From Erpobdella octoculata (Eukaryota > Annelida > Clitellata > Hirudinida > Erpobdellidae), in contig OZ022247.1 in NCBI GenBank assembly GCA_963978895.1, positions 21,494,862 through 21,558,861 of the forward strand: a stretch of 64,000 bases of DNA, read 5' to 3'. Positions within the stretch are counted from its first letter, which is position 1; every line of letters begins with the position of its first letter. The position numbers and the translations under genes are program-made. Below the pieces are notes generated by a model. The model was not told the origin of the DNA and did no database searches. It worked only from the letters and a program-made list of their open reading frames with translations. Positions 14,201 to 26,700 of the stretch are shown in pieces.

Positions 14201-17200
14201 ATAAAAAACACAAATACGTGCAAAGTTTGATTTTCTCAGAAAACAACAGGACTCAACTCGAAAATAAGAACAATCTGAGGAGAGTTAAGTTTCATTTTGA
14301 TTTCATTTCACTTTTAAACTCAACTCGGTTGTTTATCAGCTCTCGGCGTGCAAGTCTAAATTATCGTTCGTAAAATCTTGCTGTATCTAATCAAAACCAA
14401 CATAATTATGGCTAAGTCAATTTCTCCCGAAATGCTTGAATTTATTTTGACTCGAGTAACGGAAAAATTCACTGAATCTATGAACGCAGTCGTTAACCAG
14501 CTTGCGAAGTCCTTCATGGATGTTGTTTCGGTTCAACTAAACTTTACTAAACGAGATCGGCCAGCGAATGGCCCGCCTAGAAAGCAAGCTCAACGAAGAT
14601 AAAACTTCTGTTTCTTCTCTTGAAGTCCAAACTCAGAAGCTAGTTGAAGCAACTTCTAAAGCAATTCTTGTTACGGATAAAGAAAGAGAAGATATTTTAA
14701 AATAAGAGCCAACAATGTTATTATTACTGGATTGCCTACGCCTACTGACTCAAAAATTACTGATCAAAAACTTGTCGAAACTTTCTGCGAAGAAGCCCTC
14801 ACTGTTAAACCTCGCATACTCAAAACTCGCAGACTAGGAAAAGACAATGTCAAAATCTGTGTCACGCTAAACAGTCCTGATGATGTAAAAGATCTTCTCT
14901 CTTCTGCGGTCATACTTAGAAGCTCTTCTGAAGTCAAATTTCGCCAAGTTTACATAAACAGGGATTTAACTCGTATTCAAGCAGAGGAGGCCTACAAAAG
15001 GCGGTGTGCTAAAAGAGAATCTCGACAGCCTTTTCCATCTGCATCCTCCTGAAAAGTCTACAACTTTAACACCAACGAATATGACAAGTCTGCATAACGA
15101 GTTAGGAGAAATGAAGGAAGTCTTTTGTTTATTTGACAGACACATTGATCCAGATCAGCATTTTTTATATCAATTTTACGATCCAGTTACATATTTAACA
15201 CCAGATAATCTTTCCAATTTAATTAAAAACTCAACCAATAAGAAATTATCATTCCTTCATGTAAATTGCAGAAGTCTCGTACATAAAGTTCAAGATTTAA
15301 TCTTACTAATGCACATGTCCTCAGCTAAAATTGTAGCTGTAACTGAAACCTGGCTAAATAAAGAAAACTCTGACAGTATATTCATACCACACTACAATTT
15401 TTTTTCAAAACCTCGTGAGGGTAAAAAAGGTGGGGGTGTGGGTTTTTTCATCGATGCTTCTATCGCCTGCTCCATTTTGGTCCACAAGGACAAAAATTTA
15501 CTAATCTCTTCATTCGAATCGTTACTGGTTTCCTTTAGTTGTAATAATAAAAAATTTATTGCTGGGGTGATATATCGACCACCAAACTCAAATTTACAAA
15601 GTTTTCTTGACGAATTGAATCTTTTATTAACTTCCATTGATTGCCATAACACTACTATTCTACTGCTGGGTGACTTTAACATAAATTTGTTAGATGAAGT
15701 TCATGCTTCTCTTGTTTCTGATTTTTTGAACACATTTGCATCTCATTTATTGTTTCCTGCTTTTATAAAACCAACACGGAAAAGTTCTACGACAGCAACA
15801 GCAATCGACAATATCTTCACAAACTTCCCTCTTCAAAATACGCTCTCAAAGATACTGATTGCAAAAAGTTTAAAAACATCTAGAAGTTGTGGTCCAGATG
15901 GTCTGACCATTTTCTGAGATTGGACTGAAGTCATTCAACAAGGTGAAAATGGTAAAGTGACATCTGCTTATTCATTATTTGTGAAAGAATATCTCCTTGC
16001 ATATAATTTCTGTTTTCCTCTAGAGAAACCCAGACAGAAAAAAGTAAAATTTGACCATGAATGGATGAACTTTACACTTTTTAGACACTGCCGTAAAAAG
16101 AATATTCTCTATCGTAATTTTTTAAAACACCCATCAGAAGAAAATAGAAGAAAATTCATAACTTGTCGCAATAAATTTAAATCCTTAAAAACAACCACAA
16201 TCAAACAACACTACTCTTCTAAATTTGAATCTTATGAAGGTAATATTAATGCAATCTGGAAATTGATAAAGAATTTACTAGGCCAATTCAAATCAAAAGA
16301 GCATCAGGAAAATTTTCTCACAAATGATGGATCCGAAATAAGTTCACCTTCTCTGATTGCTGATATGTTTAACAAGTATTTTTCAAACATTGGGTCAAGC
16401 CTTGCAAAACAAATTCACTCTGAGGGTTCTTATTTCACTGACTTCCTCAAGAACCAAGTGGTCGATTCCATGAATGTCACACCAGTAACATCAACTGAAA
16501 TCCTCAAAATTGCAAAAAGTTTAAAAACATCTAGAAGTTGTGGTCCAGATGGTATTGATCCTCTAATAGCAAGTCAATCTATCCAACTAATTGTCTCTCC
16601 TCTAACATCTCTGATCAATAGTTCCCTAACATTTGGAATATTTCCTGACCAATTGAAAATTGCTAAAGTTGTTCCACTTCATAAATCCGGTGAAAAATAT
16701 AATGTAACAAATTATCGGCCCATTTCAATATTATCTTAATTCTTTGAAAAAGTTATGCACACAAGATTATACAGTTACCTATCAAAGTTTTCTCTCCTTT
16801 CACCATACCAATATGGATTTAGAAAAAACCACTCCACATACTTGCCACTAGTTGTTCTTCAATCCAAAATCGCTGAAGCTCTAGATCAAGGAAACTTTGG
16901 CATTGGCCTATTCCTAGACCTTGCAAAAGCATTTGACACTGTTAATCATGAAATATTATTGAAGAAGCTTGAGTACTATGGAGTCCGGGGAGTTCCTCTT
17001 GACTGGTTTCGGGATTACATGAAGAACCGATCACAATATGTCTGCTACAACAATGTGTTATCACAATCTTTACCCATCAACTGTGGCGTACCACAGGGCT
17101 CTATATTGGGTCCACTCCTATTTATTATATATATATCAATGACTTACCTTTAATTTCTAACCTGTTCAGTTTTTCTTTATTTGCTGATGACACTAGTCTG

Positions 17201-18290
17201 TTTGCTTCTGGTGACAATTTGAACATTTTATTTGACAGCGTTAATAATGGTCTCATATGTATTTATGATTGGTTTTGTGCCAATAAGCTTTCTTTAAATG
17301 TAAAAAAAACCAACTATATCATATTTCATCCAAAGAGTAAATCTATTATTACAAAGTCATGTCTCAGCATTTCTGGTGTTTCTATTACCCGTGTCACCTC
17401 ATATAGATTTTTAGGTGTGTTTCTTGATCAACATTTAACATGGACTGATCACATTAAGCATGTTAAATCTAAAGTTTCTAAGTATATTGGAATTATGTAT
17501 AGATTACGTCGTTTTATAGACACAAAAACTTGTATTATGTTGTATTATGCATTTGTCTTTTCCTATATTTCTTACTGCAATATTGTTTGGGCTTCTAATT
17601 ACCCAACTCGTCTTCTTTCTTTACACATTTTGCTCAAACGACTCATCCGTATTATTTTTTTTTACCTCCTCTTTCTTCTTGTAAGTCAAAATTTACTGAA
17701 CATAAGCTTTTAAACATTTATCAAGTCAATCTGTTTCAAATTGGTTCTTTTATGTATAAATATTCTAATTCTACTCTACCTCAATCCTTTCATGATTTCT
17801 TCTTAAAGTCGTCCGATATTCATACCCATTTTTTGCGATCATCTAATCTTTTCCGTCCAGAATTTGCAAACACAAGACTAAAAACCTTCTCTATTAAATG
17901 TTTAGGTCCGCGTACATTTCAATACAGTCCTCTGAGTCCTTTTCATTATTTAAATCTCGTCTTAAATCTCACTTATTAAAATTATAATATATTCTATCAT
18001 CTCAGATTCGAACGTATATTGTATATTATTAAATGTTAAATTTTGTTATTTTGTTCATCTTAGTAATTTATTTCAGTTATTTTACCATTCTAAATTTATT
18101 GTATTGTATGTACCTGTATTATTATTATTTGTAAATGTTTCATCTGCACTGGTCATCCTCAAGCGAGATTCATCTCTTCGGATGTTCCTTTTGGGCACTA
18201 CTCATTCATTTTTTGTTGCATGCTTTTATTTCAATTTTTATGTGTTTCTTTAATGTGTCTTTGTATGCCCAATAAACATTGATAAACAAA
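14200..18290 (+). mobile_element. CR1/Jockey-group LINE (LINE B), nearly full length, decayed
   Basis: ORF1-like region: ATG at 14408, a coiled-coil stretch (QRMARLESKLNEDKTSV), then a RANNVIITGLPTP module near 14705-15052, separated by two frameshifts. ORF2: from 15006 with an AP-endonuclease (FLHVNCRSLVHKV, TETWLN, GVIYRPPNS, LLGDFNINLLD) and a reverse transcriptase (GPDGIDPL, NYRPISIL, LFLDLAKAFDTVNHEIL, GVPQGSILGPLLF, FADD near 17180). In-frame stops lie at 15915 and 16737, and frameshifts near 17135 and 17700. The tail ends with AATAAACATTGATAA around 18265-18285. Non-coding 5' sequence probably starts near 14180-14260. It is not active as it stands. It sits inside LINE A on the opposite strand. 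Confidence 0.9.
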
Positions 18291-18640
18291 GTCGAACGCT
18301 TAGCTACGATGTCAAAGGTCCCTCCCCTGTTGTGGGACGACACTTTGACGTGCTGGATGAAACCGTGGTCTTCAAGAATGCCCGTAAATGTATGAGTATG
18401 CGAGTCGTCCGATCGATCGAGCCCGATGTTCACGTCTCCGGAAATAACAACATCATCGTTAAGAACTGCAATTTTGTCGAGTAGATCTGAGAATTCATTG
18501 AAGAAAACATCATGAACGGTCCCGATCCTGTATAGCACCACGATCGTGTAGCTACATGATTGATGAGATAAGATTCTGCCCGTCACATGTTCGAACGACG
18601 TGGGCGAAGCGCCAAGATGTAACGGCTTGAGATGGTACTC
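18230..18640 (-). pseudogene. Old LINE A, AP-endonuclease part
   Basis: The minus frame reads FEHVTGRILSHQSC, TIVVLYRIG, VVISGDVNIGLDRSDDSHT, HGFIQHV and NRGGTFDIVAKRS. These are the endonuclease catalytic-region motifs (YRxG, GDxNI, a His-rich turn, GxTxD) of CR1/L2-type LINEs. The next expected segment (SDH and onward) is found 4 kb away at 14190, so LINE B interrupted this element. The 5' side stops at about 18640, where a short TIR element begins. Confidence 0.85.
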
Positions 18641-18644
18641 TGGG

Positions 18645-18772
18645 CAAGGCCAGATTTACAATTTTGGGGGCCCTAATAGGCCAATAAAAATTTGAGTCCC
18701 CTTTTTGAAAAATAAAAAATATTGCTAAGCTTTTAAATTCAAAAATATATTATAACTTTAAATCCGGCCCTC
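18645..18772. mobile_element. Short TIR element (MITE-like), about 128 bp
   Basis: Left end CAAGGCCAGATTTACAA and right end TTTAAATCCGGCCCTCG are imperfect inverted repeats (GGCC-GATTTA core). The interior is AT-rich. I could not confirm a target duplication. Confidence 0.5.
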
Positions 18773-19094
18773 GTTCGTTTAAAGTTTGAGTCACCTCGAT
18801 TGAGTCCTCCAAAACACCCGATAATTTAGTTTCTTCACTTATGACAAAGTTTGTAAAATTAGCTGAAGTTGATGAATTAGCATGAGATTCTGTTTTCAAC
18901 AGAAAACTATCGAGATTTCGAAGTTGCTTAATGTTTTTTTTTTATTTCTGTTTTTTTCTTTCTTTTTGCACTTTCATAAGTTATTAAGGAGTTTTTTTCC
19001 ATTTCTGTTTGGAATTTTAAAAAATTTTCGGTAAAAGAACTAATTTAATTGTTGCCGTTGATGAGCACTGATTTCAGTGATAGACAACTACAAG

Positions 19095-19151
19095 AAAAGA
19101 TTTTGAAAATCAGCAGAGGAAATGCCCCCCCCCTCCAATTTACGTCCCTAG
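19095..19151 (-). mobile_element. End fragment of the hAT-like family seen at 37361
   Basis: The reverse complement reads AGGGACGTAAATTGGAGGGGG, then GCATTT, a short spacer and TGATTTTCAAAATC. This matches the left end of the element at 37361. The other end was not found. Confidence 0.65.
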
Positions 19152-19519
19152 TCACTTTTGGTTGTAGGTCTGTATGATTAAATAGCCAGTAAAACCAAAC
19201 AAAAAGGAGAACTATTAGGCATAATTTCCTAGAACATTGGTAGGTATAATGATGGCATATATATGGAATTTGAAACCTGTCAAACAATTGTACCACCGAT
19301 GTATAACTTATTTAGAATAACTTTGAAGTTTGGCTTGACTATTTCAACTATATACATGCTTTTATCTAGCAAAAAAACCATCCACAGCAACTGTAAGACA
19401 CCAGACACCATTAAAGTATAGAACTCGTCAATAAATGTAAAAATAAAATGTAAATGTATAACATTAGGGCGCTACTTCGTATATCAATTAATACCCCAGC
19501 AGCGCCGGGAACTGCTAGT

Positions 19520-19765
19520 GCATATGGGATCACACAGTGTTACCTGCCACCCGCACGTGTCTCCGAAATCGGAATGCCCCGAACCCTATTACATCCCAGT
19601 CGTGAAACTGGTACTCATTCATCGACCAGTGAAGGATGAAAGGCTGAGTTGGCCTGAGCAGTGTGAGTGAATTCTTTGCTCAACGGAATTACGCCTCGCC
19701 GTGACTGAGATTTGAACCCACGACGGCAGGATATAGTACAGTAAAAGTTGCTGAGCAATGGACAC
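19520..19765 (-). mobile_element. tRNA-derived SINE
   Basis: On the minus strand a tRNA-like head has the B-box-like GGGTTCAAATCTC (19724-19712). It is followed by GGCGTAATTCCGTTGAGCAAAG, AATTCACTCACACTGCTCAG and GCCAACTCAGCCTTTCATCC. The same middle block, diverged, is present at 1215-1591 and 47125-47335. Confidence 0.7.
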
Positions 19766-20657
19766 TTTTGCGCTGAAAATAATTTTTTAAATCTTTATTT
19801 GGTCTATAATAGAGCATGTTCCAGAAAAACGGACAGACACTTTTGTTCTTCCCGAGAGTGTACGCTCTTCAGGACTTTCACTATATGTACCTATCATATC
19901 AGATTCAACAAGAAAGAAATATTTATATTTTTAATGAAATTTATAGTTGATGTAAGTTTCAGAAATGCTTCTAGCTCTAATTTAACTCTAACGAAACAGG
20001 TGTTCAATTGAGTACATGATGACTAACTCATCGCCAGCAATCCCACGCACTGTCTGCCCACGCCTTTACCGATGCTGAGTGGGCGTACCGTTAATAAACA
20101 AATTTGTTTTTGTCCAAATGAATCTCAGGGTTTTTAACTGAAAATTTAAATTATTCAAAATATTAAAAAAACAGTTACTACTACTACTAATAAATAACTA
20201 ATGGAAAATTTGTCTTCCATCAAGAGTAATTTTCAGTGTTAAACAAGCAAAAAAAGAAAGAAAAATCCGGTGCCGTTGATAGCAATACACCCACGCAGCC
20301 ACGCACTAGTACATGGACGCTTATAAAATGGGAGTGTAAGAATGAGTCACACCCACATGAATATGCGTACGCCTATGTTCAGAGCCTGCCCACATATATT
20401 CCTGCGTCACTAACTCACTAGTTCCGTGGCGTAGGTAGAGCTTGTTTGCAAAGCTTCGTTCGTCGTTATTTATTTAATGGTATAGTTATAAGTTAGAGTA
20501 TAACTACTAACTAGTATAACAGTTTAAAGGTAAACGCAAGAGAAATAAATATTTTCGGTCAAATTAAATTTAACCTCGTTATAGTTAATATAGTTGTGTG
20601 GCTTCTAATAATAAAGTGAAATAAACAAAAACAAACGAAAGGATTTCTCAGCCAGCA
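19766..20657 (+). promoter_or_regulatory. Probable EGR promoter region with EGR-type sites and a TATA-like box
   Basis: There are four GC-rich cores related to the EGR site GCGTGGGCG: CCCACGC at 20042-20048, CCCACGCC at 20057-20064, GTGGGCG at 20079-20085 and CCCACGC at 20290-20296. They stand out in an AT-rich background. A TATAAAAT lies at 20322-20329, about 330 bp upstream of the start codon. EGR genes are known to bind their own promoters; autoregulation here is inferred. Confidence 0.5.
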
Positions 20658-22244
<1,587 letters not shown>

Positions 22245-23504
22245 CAGTCCTTCCGCGTGTGGTTGACATTTCTATTTTGCCATCACCTTATCAAAGTAAA
22301 GATATTTTTTTATCTATTCGTCGTCAGAATTATTATTTTGACAAAAAATCAACATTTTTTGTATCTATTGACCACAGCTGCCTTCAATATTTAGAAGTGT
22401 TTTTCGAGTTGAACAAGAGTCGAGATTGAAGGGACTAAAGGATTGTTTACTGATTATTTACTTTGCCTATTTACAGTACATTTGTGTTTAATTTTTATCT
22501 AATGCCCAATGAAATCAGTTGTGTAAATCGTGTACTACCGCCTGGTATTATAATTCAAGAACGTAGATAGTAGTTACTGCACGAGCCGATTCTTCTCGGC
22601 ACAGCCCGATTCAAAAGCCAAAATTCCAGGCCCAGCCCTTCTATAAGGGCCTAAAACCCCTATGTATATGGCAAAAAATTTCGGTCCACCCTGTCTGAAG
22701 ACCCTAAAATCACAGCTGTGCAGTACTCTTGTAGTTAGAATTTGGTTAAAAAGCTTCAACTTCTTATTCACTTGTAAATGATTTGATCATACAATTTTTA
22801 ATTTTTATTCGTTTGTCTCAAAGGTCTGTTGTTATTTACTGAATTAAATTTGTAAAATACCTTGACATCACTTCTTAAGTTTTTAAGAAGGATTTTAACA
22901 TATAATCAATAAACGAGTTAGTGCTGATTGTATTGTTTATGGGACAAAGAACATAGATTTTTGAGTTAACCATCATAAATCATTGAAGCTTGGTGGTGCA
23001 AATGTTTAAATGCACTACAAAAAGATAAATTTCCTCACTTATTCCTACTAAGCTCCGACCAAAAACAGTCGATGACCAGGGGTTGGAAGTTAGTTAAACC
23101 TCATTTTCAGAACTTTTTAAATGTTCTTTACTACTAATTGAGTCATCATAATTTTGAGAACCTTTAAAGCCTCGGAGGTTATGGTGTGCTAACCACGACA
23201 CTGAATTTGGGAGTTACAGAGCTACTCCACCAGTAAAAATGACCTTTCTTAACCTCAAGTCTCAATGCAGGAATTGCTAGTGCAAACCAAAACCTAATGG
23301 GTCTAGTTGCACCAGCAAGCTTGTACATTCTCCATAAAATGTTAAAAGTATCAACAAAATGATTAATTTAACAAAAACTTGAATACAACGTTTTAAATTA
23401 TGTCCAAGATTCCTTCAATTCATTGTAACATCAGAATAACACAAATCTTACTTGCATTCACTATGCTATTGAACACATTTTAAACGCCCCTGGTATGCAT
23501 TATG

Positions 23505-23566
<62 letters not shown>

Positions 23567-23764
23567 TAGGTAAATTAAGAAGAATGCTCGATGCAGATCA
23601 TTTGAAAAGCTACATAATAATTATTCATAAAAAACATGACAATGAAGAAAACATTTTATAAGAAAAATAAACACTTTTTCGTACGCTGTTCAGTTGATGT
23701 GAGTTCATTACATTTTCTCAATAGCGACCAACTAAACTCAGCTATCGATCTAACAAAAATAACA
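22245..23764. other. Convergent intergenic region (EGR / IP6K 3' ends)
   Basis: EGR 3' UTR with an AATAAA at 22908-22913 as the likely polyadenylation signal, then AT-rich sequence. A (TA)n microsatellite occupies 23509-23563. No gene recognised. Confidence 0.6.
23509..23563. repeat. (TA)n microsatellite
   Basis: Uninterrupted TA dinucleotides, about 27 units. Confidence 0.97.
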
Positions 23765-26700
23765 TCAGGTGTTTTTAGGATGAACGTTGTCATCTCGCGG
23801 GCCTTTTTTATGAATGGAAAATTTTGTGTTTTTTTGAACGGGCCTATTCGATTTGTTCTCACCAGCCCGAACCTCAGTTAGAAAGTTATTCGCTGCAACT
23901 TCCTGAGAATCTCTCGGCGTCTTGAAATTAAAAGTTAGACGATTCCCTGCATCGAGCTTTTCAACTGTGAATCTGCTGTGTTTCGTTGGCTTGGTGGCTT
24001 CTTTTTTGCTGGAATGGTGCAAATTCGGGTCTGCTGTAGAGGGCTCTCTGGCATCAACTTTTGAGAGAGTACTTTCAACATCCTGCTCCCTAGCTACACT
24101 TACAACTTCTTCTTGGGTCTTGTGCCTAGAAAATTCGGAATTATTAATAAATTTAAGCTGATACATGGGATCAGGCTCTCCAAGCTGTTCTAGAAAGAGG
24201 GTAATGAGGTTCCTCAGACCGAACATGTATCCGTGGTCAGGTCCGACGTGGAGTGTTTTGTCTTCGGCGAAACCTTTGTGAGTGGCGTGAGCGAAATCTA
24301 TCATGCACACTTTCACAGCTGAAACACCGCAATTTCTGCATTTTACATCGCAAAAGTCGTTGTAGTCTTCATCGTTAGCGTCGTCGTCTTCGCAGAATGT
24401 TTCCTTGATTTTATACTTTTCAGAGGAGATCTCTTCCAAATCCTCCAAATCATGATTGTCACTTTCTACAGTAATAGCCTCATAAAAATCATTTTTATCT
24501 GAGATAAATTTATCTGGATTATTTTGGATGGCTTCATCAGCTTGATCTTTTTTATCACCTCTACTTGAGTCTGATAATTCATCATCAGACTTCTCTCTGC
24601 TAACTACAATGTCACAATCAAGAGTATTTTCAGCCAGGGTATCTGGAGTGGCAGATACGTCTTTAACTCTGCTTTTAACTGAAGACCTTTTACACCACGA
24701 AGAACATGATTCTTTACCACCATCTTTGACAACATTTTCGTTGGTTTTCTGAGTTCCATCTAAAATCGGACTTTTTCTGCCATCTTCATCTTCATGATCA
24801 GTTAATACAAAATCCTCTCCTCCACTGTCTTTGTCGCCATGAAAACCACAGTGCACAGAATCATCCGCCGCTCCGACTTCTGGCTTCGTATCGCGATTTT
24901 CACGACTTCTCTTCTTGCAGGAACATTTTCTTGGCTTTCTCGCGTCAACTTCCTCGTCGTCCTCGCGAGACCATTTAGCTCCGTCGTACATGATGAGAAG
25001 AGAACTTGAATAAAAACGAAACGAGTCTTGTCTCGAAAGCATTTTCAGAAGCTTTCTGAGTCTTTGTACGATCGGCTGAATGAGATCCTTCCTAAATCTG
25101 ATACCGTTGTTCAAGAACTGAGACAGGGTGTCTCGTACTCCGTCCACGTTCAGACGGCGACCATAATATTTGCTGTGACAAATGTATTCGTGCTTCTCTG
25201 CTCTGTAAACCTGTCATTTAAAAAGCAGGCATTTAATACAATATCACTACCCATTACACACCATACATTTATTGTATTAGCTATCGCATTAATCACTAAA
25301 TAATTATGACTACCAGTATTTATTAATTTTAAATTGAAAATATAATTAAAAAACAATAAACAGAGAGAACTTTTTCTGTTCTGCAAAACTCGAAAAGAAC
25401 CAAGAAAAATGTTGGTTCATTGTTTCAAAAATGTCACTTTCATTTAGTCGGAGAAAAAAAGTATGGCACACAAAAAGAGATACAATAAACAAATTGAAAC
25501 AGACATTTTTTTCACAAATGAAAACTTATTAATTCATTGCATAAGTCCTTCTATGATTTATCATCTGATGCGGCCGATTTACAACCGCGATTTCAGCATC
25601 CCTTCACTGCATAATAACATGAAATAAAAATATGTTCGAACAATAGGTCTCTGACCACATTTCGACTTGTTAATAAGGGGTACAACCATAATTTTATTTT
25701 CCAAAATAGATGAACGCATGATGATTCCAACCAGAAGAAAATAACGAGACACGAAATAAAACGGAAATATCATCTGACTCGTTTGTTTATCAACAAATTT
25801 CGGAAAACAAATGCGACCAAAATAAAAACAAGCCACTGAGCCCTTGACTACTCGCTGCTAGCTGAAACAAGAAACAAAACTGAATAGTTTTTGATATGTT
25901 AGGAAATCTGAAATTTTTAAAGAAATGTTTTTCTTTAAATTAACAGGTAATGACTACCTATTCTTATTCAAATGAGTCACTCCATCGATTGGCTGTAAAT
26001 TTTTGCAAACCATCCTAACTTATAAGCAGTTCAGGATATGTTTGAGGCCTATACTCTAACATCAACAATATACCAATCAAGCAAATTCAAATGTGTTTTA
26101 TTGTTTCCAATTTTTTTAAATTTTCATAATAATCAAAAAAAATGCTGGGATGACCAGTGTAGTGTTTGATAAATTTCAAATGCAACAAGAAGTGAGACTA
26201 AATTCAACTTGTTGGAAAGTACCCTTCGTTTGTACTCAGATGTGTACAGATCAGATTGTTTAAAGGAAGTAATCTATGAATAATCGGATATATTTGTTGG
26301 AAGTAATCTATGAACAATCGGATATATTTGTAGGAAGTAATCTATGAACAATCGGATATATTTGTAGGAGGCACTGTATAAATATTCAGATATATCTGTA
26401 GTAAGTGCTCTATAAATATTAATTATATTTCCTGAAATACACTGGAAATTAATTATTTATAGTTTGATATGAACCAGTCCATGTATTGAATGTAATGAAG
26501 TCTGAAGTAAAAATATTAAATAACTTCATAATTTATGCCTTCAACAAGGAAAACATTTAAAGGCACAACAAACTATCAACTTCATGGGATATTTAGTTTT
26601 GAAAGTCATCATTATATATACATTCAAATACAGTGTACTCCAACAATTTTTAAGAACAACCAAACTAAGTGATTTTTCTACTAAGGTTTCAAGTTCTTTA

